A stretch of DNA of 64,000 nt from Actinophytocola algeriensis (GCF_014203735.1 NZ_JACHJQ010000001.1:310001-374000); one strand, 5' to 3'; shown: positions 17,098 to 25,574, numbered from the stretch's first letter. Notes: generated by a model from the letters alone, not told the origin. Numbers and translations: made by a program.

Positions 17098-18315
17098 ATG
17101 GTGATCCCGGACGGCTTCGACTTCACCGACCCCGACCTCTACCAGCAGCGGATCCCGGTACAGGAGTTCGCGGAGCTGCGCCGCACCGCGCCCGTGTGGT
17201 GGAACGCGCAGCCGCACAACCTCGCGGGCTTCGGTGACGACGGGTACTGGGTGGTGACCCGGCACGCGGAGGTCAAGGAGGTGTCGCGGAACAGCGAGGT
17301 CTTCTCGTCCTCGGAGAACACGGCGATCATCCGCTTCAACCCGGACATGACCCGCGAGAAGATCGAGGCCCAGCGCCTGATCATGCTGAACATCGACCCG
17401 CCGCAGCACTCGAAGGTGCGGGGCATCGTCTCCCGGGGTTTCACCCCCAAGGCGGTGAACCGCCTGCGCGAAGCACTCGCGGGCAGGGCGGAACGCATCG
17501 TGACGGACGCCAGGGAGAAGGGCGGCGGCGACTTCGTGACGCAGGTGGCGTGCGAACTCCCGCTGCAGGCCATCGCCGAACTGCTGGGCATCCCGCAGGC
17601 CGACCGGCACAAGGTCTTCGACTGGTCGAACCAGATGGTCGCGTACGACGACCCGGAGTACTCGGTCAACCCGGAGGCCGCGTCGGCCGAGTTGCTGGGT
17701 TATGCGTGGGCGATGTCGGAAGAGCGCAAGAAGTGCCCGATGAACGACATCGCGACGACGCTGGTCAACGCCGACATCGACGGTGAGGCACTGGGCTCGG
17801 ACGAGTTCGGCTTCTTCGTGCTGCTGCTGGCGGTGGCGGGCAACGAGACGACGCGGAACGCGATCTCCCACGGCATGCACGCCTTCCTGAGCAACCCGGA
17901 ACAGTGGGAGCTGTACAAGAAGGGCCGCCCGGTCACGACGGCCGACGAGATCGTCCGCTACTCGACCCCGGTGATGTCCTTCCAGCGAACCGCCTTGTCC
18001 GACACGGAGCTGGGTGGCGTCCACATCAAGAAGGGCGACCGGGTGGGCATGTTCTACAGCTCGGCGAACTTCGACACGGAGGTTTTCGAGTCCCCGGAAC
18101 GCTTCGACATCCTCCGCGACCCCAACCCGCACCTGGGCTTCGGCGGCACGGGCGCGCACTACTGCGTGGGCGCGAACCTGGCCAAACTGGAAATAGACCT
18201 GATCTTCAACGCGATCGCCGACTACATGCCGGACATCAAGCAGGCACACGCCCCGAGGCGGCTGCGGTCCGGGTGGTTGAACGGGATCAAGGAGTTGCAG
18301 GTCACGTACGCGTGA
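17098..18315 (+). CDS. cyp125: CYP125 steroid C26/C27-monooxygenase
   Basis: 405-residue cytochrome P450; ATG at 17098 preceded by GGGAGG. The I-helix acid/alcohol pair is AVAGNETTRNAI, the K-helix ExxR is in ADEIVRYSTPV, and the haem loop is HLGFGGTGAHYCVGANLA with the ligand Cys. It aligns with M. tuberculosis CYP125A1 from FDFTDPDLY to LRSGWLNGIKELQV, lacking only the loose N-terminal tail of that protein. CYP125 oxidises the terminal methyl of cholesterol or cholestenone to the acid, starting side-chain degradation. Divergent from fadA5 with a KstR box at each end of the spacer. Confidence 0.94.
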   Translation: MVIPDGFDFTDPDLYQQRIPVQEFAELRRTAPVWWNAQPHNLAGFGDDGYWVVTRHAEVKEVSRNSEVFSSSENTAIIRFNPDMTREKIEAQRLIMLNIDPPQHSKVRGIVSRGFTPKAVNRLREALAGRAERIVTDAREKGGGDFVTQVACELPLQAIAELLGIPQADRHKVFDWSNQMVAYDDPEYSVNPEAASAELLGYAWAMSEERKKCPMNDIATTLVNADIDGEALGSDEFGFFVLLLAVAGNETTRNAISHGMHAFLSNPEQWELYKKGRPVTTADEIVRYSTPVMSFQRTALSDTELGGVHIKKGDRVGMFYSSANFDTEVFESPERFDILRDPNPHLGFGGTGAHYCVGANLAKLEIDLIFNAIADYMPDIKQAHAPRRLRSGWLNGIKELQVTYA

Positions 18316-18385
18316 GGGTGGCCGCCGGCCCCCGATATCCAGCGTAGCCGCGAGCACCGACATTCAGCGGGGTTCGCGGCCGCGG

Positions 18386-18415
18386 CCTGTGGACAAGTGT
18401 CGAGCTGTCCACAGG
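18386..18415. terminator. Inverted repeat after cyp125 containing DnaA-box-like halves
   Basis: CCTGTGGACA and TGTCCACAGG are perfect 10-bp arms around a 10-nt spacer, about 70 bp beyond the cyp125 stop. It may act as a GC-type terminator without a T run. The arms contain TGTGGACAA and TGTCCACA, the same 9-mer family as in the dispersed repeats at 12421 and 33647. Confidence 0.45.
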
Positions 18416-18458
18416 CGGTGGTGAGACGCGTCGTTTGTGTCGGTGTGGGCCTCTAATT

Positions 18459-18754
18459 AGTGCTGCGTCCACCAACGTTTGCCGGGTCCTGCGGCGGGTC
18501 CAGCCAAGCCACGGTGATCGCCCGCGCCGGGACGGGGCTGGTATGCCGTGAAAGGCGCGTTCAGGACATCGCCGGCGCCGTGAAAGGCGCGTTGAGGGCG
18601 CCCAGTGACCTGAAAGCGCCTTTCACAGCATGGCCTGTGCCGGCGAGGAGCCGCCGGAGGCAAAACCCGCCCGGCGACGACACCCGGCCGGCGAGAACGT
18701 CCGGCGAGGACGAACCACGAACCCACCCCGGCCAACGCAAGTGGACACAGCACT
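18459..18754. repeat. Non-coding repeat island with imperfect terminal inverted repeats
   Basis: The 540-bp gap between cyp125 and the MarR gene holds no convincing gene. The ends 18459-18486 and 18727-18754 are inverted copies matching at 23 of 28 positions and begin AGTGCTGCGTCCAC. Inside, GCCGTGAAAGGCGCGTT occurs at 18545 and 18577, and an inverted relative (CTGAAAGCGCCTTTCAC, 18610-18626) can pair with them. A 20-nt block at 18645-18664 recurs inverted at 58343-58362. This looks like a MITE- or REP-type element; no transposase is present. Confidence 0.55.
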
Positions 18755-18855
18755 ACGCTGGATACCGGGGGCCGGCGGCCGGCCCGCAGGCCGCGACAGC
18801 TGCTCGCCGCTGGTCGGTGCTGCCCGCTACGAGGCGTGGTCCGGCGATGGCCCCA

Positions 18856-19338
18856 TCACGGGGACTCGTCCAGGTCGCGGGTCGCTGCGTGCCCTGCGGT
18901 GGCGGTCCGGTCCAGGAAGTCGGCGATCACCAGCAGGTCGGAGTCCGTGAAGGCGGCGCAGATCTCGTCCAGCGCCGCGTTCATGCCGCTGTACAGCGCG
19001 AACACCTCGCCCACCCGCTCCGGCCGTACCTTCAGCACCACGCTGCGCCGGTCGTTCGGGTCGCGTTCGCGGGTCAGCCAGCCGCCCTTTTCCAGGCGGT
19101 CCAGTACGCCGGTCATCGTCGCCGGGTGGACGCCTGCCGCTCTGGCCAGGGCCGACGGACCGACCGGGCCCAGCCTCGCCACCAGTTCCAGGCAGTCCAG
19201 GTCGCCGTCGCGTAGCTCAAGGCGGGCGCTGATCCTGCGGTTGAGCAGCGCCAGCTCGCTGCGCATGCCCCTCACCGAGTCCTTGACGGAGTTCGTGAGC
19301 TTGCGGCGTGCGCGCGCGTCCTGTGGTACCTTCGTCAT
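18856..19338 (-). CDS. MarR-family transcriptional regulator
   Basis: 160 residues starting at the ATG at 19338. The winged helix lies at about 55-115: LARAAGVHPATMTGVLDRLE is the helix-turn-helix and KGGWLTRERDPNDRRSVVLK is the wing with the MarR signature DPxDRR. It is divergent from a NAD(P)H-binding oxidoreductase gene with an inverted repeat between them, the usual arrangement for a MarR repressor controlling its neighbour and itself. The spacer is strikingly AT-rich for this genome. The ligand is unknown. Confidence 0.88.
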   Translation of the reverse strand: MTKVPQDARARRKLTNSVKDSVRGMRSELALLNRRISARLELRDGDLDCLELVARLGPVGPSALARAAGVHPATMTGVLDRLEKGGWLTRERDPNDRRSVVLKVRPERVGEVFALYSGMNAALDEICAAFTDSDLLVIADFLDRTATAGHAATRDLDESP

Positions 19339-19357
19339 ATAATATGATTTCCGTATC

Positions 19358-19372
19358 GTACGTTGTGCGTAC
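19358..19372. promoter_or_regulatory. Candidate MarR operator
   Basis: GTACG-N5-CGTAC forms an inverted repeat in the 55-bp AT-rich spacer between the divergent MarR and oxidoreductase genes. Position and symmetry suggest the MarR binding site. Confidence 0.5.
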
Positions 19373-19393
19373 TTGAATATAGCGGAGGTGGCC

Positions 19394-20026
19394 GTGAAGC
19401 TCGCGGTCTTCGGTGCGACCGGTGGCATCGGGCGTCAGCTCGTCCGGCAAGCGCTCGAGCAGGGGCATGCCGTGACCGCTGTCGCGCGGCGGAACGCCGA
19501 GGACGCCGCGGCCGACGGGGCCCGGGTCGCGATCGTGCCCGACTTCTCCGAGGTCGACCGGCTTCGTGACGCCGTCGCCGGTTGTGACGCCGCGCTGTCC
19601 GGTGTCGGGCCGCGTACCCGGGCTGACGGCGCCGTCGCTTCCGGCGTCACCCGGCACATCCTCGCCGCTCTGACCGCCGCCGGCGTGCCTCGGTTCGAGG
19701 CGGTGTCCGCGGCGCCGGTCGGGCCTCGGCCGGCGGGGGACGGGTTCCTCGACCGGCGGGTGTTGCATCCGATCGTCAGTCGGGTGTTCGCCGCCAACTA
19801 CGCCGATCTCGAGGTGATGGAGCGGGACATCGCCGCCAGCGGTCTCACGTGGACGGTTGTGCGGCCGCCTCGGCTCACCGATCAGCCGCGAGGGGAGTAC
19901 CGGATCGCGATCGGCGGGAACCTGACGCGTGCTCGGTTCGTCTCGCGGGCCGACGTCGCCCACCTGATGCTCGCCCTTCTCGACGACGACCGGGCCCGGG
20001 ACACCGTCGTCGGCGTCGCCCGCTGA
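19394..20026 (+). CDS. NAD(P)H-binding (atypical SDR) oxidoreductase
   Basis: 210 residues; GTG at 19394 with GGAGG 5 nt upstream (an alternative GTG is at 19388). The protein begins MKLAVFGATGGIGRQLVRQA, the GxxGxxG Rossmann loop of the NmrA-like/atypical SDR family, and is short like flavin-reductase or DUF2867-type members. TWTVVRPPRLTD near 160 and the C-terminal ISRADVAHLML-like segment (FVSRADVAHLMLALL) are typical. It probably reduces a small molecule or senses redox state. Likely target of the divergent MarR. Confidence 0.85.
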   Translation: MKLAVFGATGGIGRQLVRQALEQGHAVTAVARRNAEDAAADGARVAIVPDFSEVDRLRDAVAGCDAALSGVGPRTRADGAVASGVTRHILAALTAAGVPRFEAVSAAPVGPRPAGDGFLDRRVLHPIVSRVFAANYADLEVMERDIAASGLTWTVVRPPRLTDQPRGEYRIAIGGNLTRARFVSRADVAHLMLALLDDDRARDTVVGVAR

Positions 20027-20111
20027 GCCGCCCCATCGGGCGGCCGCCCCGGCCCGTTCTGCCGTCCGCCCGAGGCAGAGGGCCATGCCCCCGCCCGGGC
20101 ACGCTGAGCAC

Positions 20112-20492
20112 GTGTCCCGCCGCCTCGCTGCCATCGCCGTCCTGCTGGGCGGTGTGCTCGCGGCGTGTTCGGGCAACAACCCCGCCGTGCACTTCTGTGA
20201 CGACTACGGCGACGCCGTCGGCAAGCTCTACTCCGCCGCCGGTGACTACGCCGTCGCGCCGGACCAGTTCCACGCCGTCGCGGCGTCCACAATGGACGAG
20301 CTGTCGCGGGTGCGGGCCGGTGCGCCCAACGACGAACTGCGCCGCGCGTTCGACTCCGCCTACTTCGCCATGACCGTCTTCAGTGAGGACGAAGGGCTGG
20401 CGGACTTCCTCGTGCGCACCGACTTCGCGCAGGACGACGTGGTGAAGGCCTGCGCCGAGTCCGGGGTCGAGCTCAAACCTGACGCAGGGTAG
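20112..20492 (+). CDS. Small secreted lipoprotein, unknown function
   Basis: 126 residues from the GTG at 20112. VSRRLAAIAVLLGGVLAACS is a classic lipoprotein signal with lipobox LAAC (modified Cys19). The mature part is acidic, with three further Cys, including HFCDDYGDAVGKLY, and has no family I recognise. Its 3' end overlaps the 3' end of the convergent NTF2-like gene by 20 nt. An upstream in-frame ATG (20085) would add nine residues ahead of the signal and is less likely. Confidence 0.75.
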   Translation: MSRRLAAIAVLLGGVLAACSGNNPAVHFCDDYGDAVGKLYSAAGDYAVAPDQFHAVAASTMDELSRVRAGAPNDELRRAFDSAYFAMTVFSEDEGLADFLVRTDFAQDDVVKACAESGVELKPDAG

Positions 20493-20910
20493 CCATCGCG
20501 CGTTCGGTTTCCCAGAACGCGCGCATCGACACGATGAGCCCCGCATCGTCGACCCGGTACACGAACACGCCCTCGGTGTCCACTCTGGACCCACCGGGCA
20601 GGATCGTGGTGATCGTGCCGACGTTCGCGACCTCGTTGCCCGCCGCGAACGAGTCGCGGATGTCGAAGTGGAAGCGCTCCACGTTCGCGATCGTCATGTC
20701 CCAGAACTTCGAGATGCCCTCGTGCCCGTGGTGGCCATCGCCCGTCGGGTCGAACATCGAGACGCCCACCGGGTCCTCGACCACGCCGTCCTCGGCGAAC
20801 AGTGCCAGCCACTCCTCCTTGGCACCGCGCGACACCGCGTCCATCGACCGGCGCGACGCGGTGCGTGCGGGGTGGGTCGTATCCGGGCCACTCCAGGTAA
20901 CGGCTGTCAT
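20473..20910 (-). CDS. NTF2-like / SnoaL-type protein
   Basis: 145 residues, alpha+beta cone fold of the ketosteroid isomerase/NTF2 superfamily: SRGAKEEWLALFAEDGVVED, then DGHHGHEGISKFWDM, then the sheet around GGSRVDTEGVFVYRVDDAG. ATG at 20910 overlaps the LLM gene stop (ATGA), so it ends the ltp4-ltp3-LLM operon. A role as a steroid-binding isomerase or hydratase is plausible from the context, but catalytic residues cannot be fixed from sequence alone. Confidence 0.8.
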   Translation of the reverse strand: MTAVTWSGPDTTHPARTASRRSMDAVSRGAKEEWLALFAEDGVVEDPVGVSMFDPTGDGHHGHEGISKFWDMTIANVERFHFDIRDSFAAGNEVANVGTITTILPGGSRVDTEGVFVYRVDDAGLIVSMRAFWETERAMATLRQV

Positions 20911-21773
20911 AGCTGCCCCATGATCTCGTCGGCGAACCGCTTCATCCCGTCCTTCTTCGCCTGCAGCGGCCCGTCGAGGCCGACGCCGTAGAACACCCAC
21001 GGCACGACGATCGCGTCGGTGACGCCCAGCTCGGCCTGCTGCCGGTAGCCGTCCAGCCCGAACCGGTCCACGCACACGGCCTGGATCTCGAACGGGCCGC
21101 TCCGGTCGTACTCCGCGCGCAGCTTGCCCAGCCGGCCGAGCACGTCCCGCAGGTCGTCGAACTTGATCATCGCCGACGTCCAGCCGTCCCCGACGCGGGC
21201 CGCGCGGCGCAGCGCGGCCTCGGTGTGCCCGCCGACGTACACCGGGACCGGCTCGGTCGGCGCAGGTGACATCCGCAGCTTCCCGAACTCGTAGTACGTG
21301 CCCTCGTAGGACACCATCCCGCCGCCGAGGATCAGCTTGATCACGTCGATGGCCTCGTCGGCGCGGGCGCCGCGGTGGTCGAAATGCCCGCCGCACCACC
21401 GGGACTCCTCCGGCGACCAGCCCAGCCCGACGCCGAGCCCGAACCGGTTGCCGGTCAGCACCGCGACCGAGCCGATCTGCCGGGCCAGCAGCACGGGATT
21501 ACGCGGGTTGAGCTTCAGCACCTGTGTGTAGAAACGGATCCGGGACGTCACCGCGCCCATCGCGGCCGCCGCGACGAACGGGTCCACCCACGGCGTCTCC
21601 TCGTTCCAGAACCGGCTGCCGTCCGGGGTGTACGGGTAGGACGCCGACACCTCCTCGGAGAAGAACAGCGAGTCCGGCAACGCGATCGACGCGTAGCCGC
21701 ACTCCTCCGCCGTCTTCGCCAGCTCGGGCAGCTGGTCGAGCGGACTGAGCGCGACGCCGACTGTGAACTTCAT
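20907..21773 (-). CDS. LLM-class (luciferase-like, probably F420-dependent) oxidoreductase
   Basis: 288 residues, TIM-barrel luciferase-like family: N-terminal MKFTVGVALSPLDQLPELAK, GNRFGLGVGLGWSPEE near 108-123 (the F420/FMN phosphate region), and GGHTEAALRRAARVGDGWT near 180. It lies downstream of ltp3, separated by 73 nt that contain the stop-codon-linked GCGGAG element. Sterol gene clusters of actinobacteria carry several LLM proteins of unknown step. A second, different LLM protein is at 25599. Confidence 0.85.
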   Translation of the reverse strand: MKFTVGVALSPLDQLPELAKTAEECGYASIALPDSLFFSEEVSASYPYTPDGSRFWNEETPWVDPFVAAAAMGAVTSRIRFYTQVLKLNPRNPVLLARQIGSVAVLTGNRFGLGVGLGWSPEESRWCGGHFDHRGARADEAIDVIKLILGGGMVSYEGTYYEFGKLRMSPAPTEPVPVYVGGHTEAALRRAARVGDGWTSAMIKFDDLRDVLGRLGKLRAEYDRSGPFEIQAVCVDRFGLDGYRQQAELGVTDAIVVPWVFYGVGLDGPLQAKKDGMKRFADEIMGQL

Positions 21774-21830
21774 GGCCGCTCCTCGCAGGCTCCGGGCGGC
21801 CGCGGTCGCCGATGCTCTACTCGATGGTTG

Positions 21831-21849
21831 GCTCCGCAAGCTCCGCTCA
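21831..21849 (-). repeat. Intercistronic GCGGAG-CTT-GCGGAG element, single copy after ltp3
   Basis: TGAGCGGAGCTTGCGGAGC on the minus strand. Its first three bases are exactly the stop codon of ltp3. The same 19-mer begins on the stop codons of yrbE4B and mce4B. Confidence 0.7.
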
Positions 21850-23001
21850 TGGTTTCTCCGCTCCCACGACCCACATCGAGAAGTACTGCGAGCCGCCGCC
21901 GTACGCGTGGCCCAGTGCGATCCGCGCGCCGTCGACCTGGTGCTCGCCCGCGCGGCCCATGACCTGCATGGCCGCCTCGCCGAACCGCAACATCCCGGAC
22001 GCGCCGATGGGATTCGAGGACAGCACGCCACCTGACGGGTTGACAGGTAGCCGCCCGCCCAGCTCGGTCTCGCCCGCCTCGGTGAGCTTCCAGCCCTGGC
22101 CTTCCTCGGTGAACCCGAGGTTCTCGAGCCACATCGGCTCGAACCACGAGAACGGCACGTAGATCTCCGCGGCGTCCACTTGCGACAGCGGGTCGTCGAT
22201 GCCCGCCTCCCGCCACAGCGCCGCGGCCGCGTCCCGGCCTGCTCTGGGGTTGACCTGGTCGCGGCCGGCGAACGTGGTCGGCTCGGTCCGCATCGCGGTG
22301 GCGTGGATCCACGCGGCGTCGCGGCCCTGCGCCGCGGACTCGTCACCGAGCACGATCGCGCACGCGCCGTCGGACGACGGGCACGTCTCGTCGTAGCGGA
22401 TCGGGTCCCACAGCATCGCCGACGCCTGCACGGACTCCAGTGTGATGTCGGACTGGCGCAGGTGCGCGAACTGGTTCTTCGCGCCGTTGCGCCGGTCCTT
22501 GACCGCGACGAGCGCGCCGATGTGCGACGGCGCCCCGGAACGCCGGATGTAGGAGCGGACGTGCGGCGCGAAGTAGCCGCCGGCGCCCGCACCGACCGGC
22601 ATGTGGAACGGCACCGAGATCGACAGCGCCCACATGGCGTTGGACTCCGACTGCTTCTCGAACGCCACCGCCAGCACCCGCGAGTGCTCGCCGCCGTGCA
22701 CGAGGCTCGCCGCGACGTTCGCCGTCGAACCGCCGACCGACCCGGCGGTGTGCACGCGCAACAACGGTTTGCCGGTCGCGCCGAGCGCGTCGGCGAGCAT
22801 CAGCTCGGGCATCATGACGCCCTCGAACAGGTCCGGCGCCTTGCCGAGCACGACCGCGTCGATGTCGGCGAACGTCAGGCCGGCGTCGGCGAGCGCGCGG
22901 TCGATGGCCTCCCGGCACAGCCCGGCCATGGTCACGTCGAGGCGCTTGCTGCGGTGGTGGGTCTGGCCGACGCCCAGGACGGCGGCGCGCTGCTTGCCCA
23001 T
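21847..23001 (-). CDS. ltp3: Ltp3, thiolase-like lipid-transfer protein (aldolase family)
   Basis: 384 residues, SCP-x thiolase domain without a sterol-carrier tail. Very close to M. tuberculosis Ltp3 (Rv3523): DIDAVVLGKAPDLFEGVMMP, RVHTAGSVGGSTANVAASL, FEKQSESNAMWALSISVPF, DPIRYDETCPSSDGA, NPSGGVLSSNPIGASGM and HAYGGGSQYFSMWVVGA. It overlaps ltp4 by one base (TGATG). The related Ltp2 works with a DUF35 partner as a retro-aldolase on the sterol side chain. Ltp3 and Ltp4 with the DUF35 protein upstream may form a similar complex; their substrate is not established. Confidence 0.9.
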   Translation of the reverse strand: MGKQRAAVLGVGQTHHRSKRLDVTMAGLCREAIDRALADAGLTFADIDAVVLGKAPDLFEGVMMPELMLADALGATGKPLLRVHTAGSVGGSTANVAASLVHGGEHSRVLAVAFEKQSESNAMWALSISVPFHMPVGAGAGGYFAPHVRSYIRRSGAPSHIGALVAVKDRRNGAKNQFAHLRQSDITLESVQASAMLWDPIRYDETCPSSDGACAIVLGDESAAQGRDAAWIHATAMRTEPTTFAGRDQVNPRAGRDAAAALWREAGIDDPLSQVDAAEIYVPFSWFEPMWLENLGFTEEGQGWKLTEAGETELGGRLPVNPSGGVLSSNPIGASGMLRFGEAAMQVMGRAGEHQVDGARIALGHAYGGGSQYFSMWVVGAEKP

Positions 23002-24011
23002 CAGTCGGCCTCCAGTACGCAGACGAGGTTCTGCTGGAGCGCGGGCCCGCTGGTCGCGTGCGCTAGCGCACGCTCGCCCGGACGGATTCGAGTGGCCGCT
23101 TCACCGATGCGGGCGAGGCCCGCGGCGAACATCGGGTTACCTGACAGCGGTCCGCCGGACGGGTTCACGCGCACCTCGTCACCCAGTCCGAGCGCCTGCC
23201 GGAGCAGGATCTCCTGGTGGCTGAACGGGGTGTGCAGCTCGGCGAGCGTGACACCGTCCGCGCCCGCGGCCTTCGCGGCGGCCACTGTGGACGGTGAGGT
23301 GGTGAGGTCGCGGGCGCCGAGGTGCGGGGTCTCGACGCGGTGGTGGATGCTCGTGATCCGCGCCGGCCGCTCGGTGAGGTCGCGGGCCCGGTCGTCCCGG
23401 GCGAGGATGACGACCGCCGCGCCGTCCGTGATCGGCGCGCAGTCGTGCTTGCGGAGCGGGTCGGCGAAGTACGGCCGCCGCAGCAGTTCGTCCGGGTCGC
23501 CGCCGCGGCCGCGGGCGGCGACCTCGGCCATGTCGCGCTCGGTCCACAGACCCGCGTCGAGCCCGAACCTGGCCTGCAGGCCCGCGATGCTGACCGCGTC
23601 CGGCCACAGGGGACCGACGGTGTACGGGTCGAGCTGCATGGCGAGGACGCGCCGCAGCTGCCCGGCGGAGGACTTGCCGAAGCCGTACACGAGTGCGGTG
23701 TCGACCTCGCCGGTGCGGATCTTCACCCACGCCTCGTAGAGCGCCCAGGCCGCGTCGGCCTCGACGTGCGACTCGTGGATCGGGGGGAACGCGCCGATCG
23801 CGTCGACCGCGGCGATGAACGAGAACGCGCGGCCCGCCAGGTAGTCCGACGAGCCCGAGCACCAGAAGCCGATGTCCTCTTTGGACAGGCCGACGTTGTC
23901 GAGTGCTTCCTTGAAGATGGGCACGAGCATCTCGACGCCGTTGGTGGTGCCGTGGGTCTCGCGGACGTGCGGTGCCTGCGCGAAGGAAACGACGCTGACG
24001 TTGTCGGTCAT
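23001..24011 (-). CDS. ltp4: Ltp4, thiolase-like lipid-transfer protein
   Basis: 336 residues, a shortened thiolase fold. Key segments are DIGFWCSGSSDYLAGRAFSF, HESHVEADAAWALYEAWVKI, FGKSSAGQLRRVLAMQLDPY, KHDCAPITDGAAVVILA and NPSGGPLSGNPMFAAGLARI, with a C-terminal HATSGPALQQNLVCVLE. M. tuberculosis Rv3522 (Ltp4) sits in the same place between the DUF35 protein and Ltp3. The ATG at 24011 overlaps the upstream stop (ATGA). Confidence 0.88.
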   Translation of the reverse strand: MTDNVSVVSFAQAPHVRETHGTTNGVEMLVPIFKEALDNVGLSKEDIGFWCSGSSDYLAGRAFSFIAAVDAIGAFPPIHESHVEADAAWALYEAWVKIRTGEVDTALVYGFGKSSAGQLRRVLAMQLDPYTVGPLWPDAVSIAGLQARFGLDAGLWTERDMAEVAARGRGGDPDELLRRPYFADPLRKHDCAPITDGAAVVILARDDRARDLTERPARITSIHHRVETPHLGARDLTTSPSTVAAAKAAGADGVTLAELHTPFSHQEILLRQALGLGDEVRVNPSGGPLSGNPMFAAGLARIGEAATRIRPGERALAHATSGPALQQNLVCVLEAD

Positions 24012-24949
24012 AGGTGTCCCGCATAGGAGTCGTACGGCGCGTCGGGTTCGCCGGTGGGCCGGAAGTGGTCGATGTTCTCGAGCGTCGTGCCCCATTCGTC
24101 GCGGGGTTTCCAGGCCGCCTCGACCCGCATGCCCATGCGCACCTCGTCGGCGGCGCAGCCGAGGACGAGGTGGAGGAACGGGATGTCGGCGCCGTCCAGC
24201 AGGATGTACGCGGCCACGTACGGGGGCTTGATGCGCTGGCCGAGGAACGGGACGTTGACGATGCAGAACGTGGTGACGATGCCGCGGTCGGGGAGCTCGA
24301 TCTCCTCCTCGGTCGGCACCCCGTCGGTCGGGCACGCCCCGCGCGGCGGGATGTAGACCTTGCCGCACGCGGGGCAGCGCTGACCGAGCAGCTTGCCGTC
24401 GGCCAGTCCGCGCAGGTACCGGCTTTCCTCCGGTGACGCGGAATGCCGGTAGCTCAGGTGGATCGGGGTCGTGAGCATGGTGAGGTCGTCGGCGGCGCGC
24501 GGTTCGACGGCAGGCTCGCTGTCCTCGGGGCCGAAGCAGACGATGTCCCGCACGCCGTTGCCGCCGGTGTCCGCCCAGCGCGCGCGGACCCGCATGCCGG
24601 TGTGCACGTCGTCGGCGTCGACGGCGTGCAGCATCGGCGTGTCCGCGCCGTCGAGCCTGATGAACGCCCACGTGAACGGACGCTGGAGCGGTTGCCCCGC
24701 AAGGGGTTCCGGTTGTCTGCACCAGGACGTGACGGTCCCGGTGTGCGCCACCTCGACCAGGTCGGTGAGTGGTTCGCCGGACACGGGGTCGTACTCGGGG
24801 GGTGGCACGTGGACGCGGCCGTCGGTGCCACGCGCGCCGTGAATCCGCCGCTGGGCGAGTCCGGTGACGAACCGGCTCAGCGTCGGACCGAGTGACCGGG
24901 TGTAGTCGAACCCGATGTCGAGCGGTGCGGACAGCGGCGCCTGGGTCAC
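24008..24949 (-). CDS. DUF35 OB-fold protein, tandem (Rv3521-like), partner of Ltp3/Ltp4
   Basis: 313 residues from a GTG at 24949. It has two OB-fold halves: the first around FTWAFIRLDGADTPMLHAVD (about 90-110), the second after a zinc ribbon RCPACGKVYIPPRGACPTDG (about 206-225) with PPYVAAYILLDGADIPFLHL. The N-terminal IGFDYTRSLGPTLSRFV matches M. tuberculosis Rv3521. DUF35 proteins bind acyl-CoA and partner thiolase-like enzymes (ChsH2 with Ltp2). It is the first gene of the operon, with a KstR box 9 nt upstream of the start. Confidence 0.87.
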   Translation of the reverse strand: MTQAPLSAPLDIGFDYTRSLGPTLSRFVTGLAQRRIHGARGTDGRVHVPPPEYDPVSGEPLTDLVEVAHTGTVTSWCRQPEPLAGQPLQRPFTWAFIRLDGADTPMLHAVDADDVHTGMRVRARWADTGGNGVRDIVCFGPEDSEPAVEPRAADDLTMLTTPIHLSYRHSASPEESRYLRGLADGKLLGQRCPACGKVYIPPRGACPTDGVPTEEEIELPDRGIVTTFCIVNVPFLGQRIKPPYVAAYILLDGADIPFLHLVLGCAADEVRMGMRVEAAWKPRDEWGTTLENIDHFRPTGEPDAPYDSYAGHL

Positions 24950-24957
24950 ACCCAGAG

Positions 24958-24971
24958 TGAAACACGTTCTA
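24958..24971. promoter_or_regulatory. KstR-like box upstream of the DUF35-ltp4-ltp3 operon
   Basis: TGAAACACGTTCTA matches TnnAACnnGTTnnA at all fixed positions. The identical 14-mer recurs at 26637. Confidence 0.82.
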
Positions 24972-25009
24972 CTTTCCCCGGCAAGGTCCGCTCGTGAAAG
25001 CGGCTTGAA

Positions 25010-25567
25010 AGCGCGCTCGGACTCGAGTCCTCCCGCTCGACGAGGAGGGGGACACCGGACGGGTTCGGCACCGAGGAGACCTGCGGGCGCACGGCACGCT
25101 CGGCCTCGAGCACGGCGGCTGCGCGTTCCTGAACTGGTACGAGGACGGCGGATCGGGCAAGGTCGGGGACGTGTCCTGCCCCGGCACGATCTGGGTGCCC
25201 GGTGACCCCGAGACGACGGTCTACCGCGAGGGCGTCGACCAAACCGACGCTGTTCAGCCACGCCGTCATCGCGAACGGGCTCGGCACGCTCGTCAACGAG
25301 CGCGCCACGATCATCCACACCTATCGCGTGAACACGCTCGACCTGATCAGCGCCGCGAGCGCCGCGCTCAAGGAGACGTCCACCGAGACCACCGACCTCG
25401 TGCCAGGGTGGCGGGTCGTGCGGGGCATCGGCATGGCGCTCTCGATCCACCCGGAAGAGGCGTACGCGGCCGACGTCGCCGGCTTCCGCGCCGCGCTGAA
25501 CGCGGTGCCGAGCACGTTCCCCGAGTTGTACGACCTCACCGGGAACAGTCCAACCGGGACACACTGA
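25010..25567 (+). pseudogene. 5'-truncated, frameshifted remnant of an unidentified gene
   Basis: Protein-like sequence runs in one frame from about 25081 (LGLEHGGCAFLNWYEDGG, then DVSCPGTIWVPGDPETTVY) and then continues in the next frame from about 25241 (TLFSHAVIANGLGTLVNERA) to a stop at 25567 (FPELYDLTGNSPTGTH). The switch lies near 25240-25245. No start codon is available at the left end: a stop occurs at 25006 and the N-terminal part is missing. I do not recognise the family. It lies between two KstR boxes beside the LLM gene, so the parent gene probably belonged to the sterol regulon. Confidence 0.6.
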
Positions 25568-25574
25568 TGCCGCT

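Noticed and set aside
18316-18855. Small coding genes in the cyp125-MarR gap
   Set aside because: Frames here are Arg/Pro-rich, lack ribosome sites and run through repeat units; no protein-like signal was seen.
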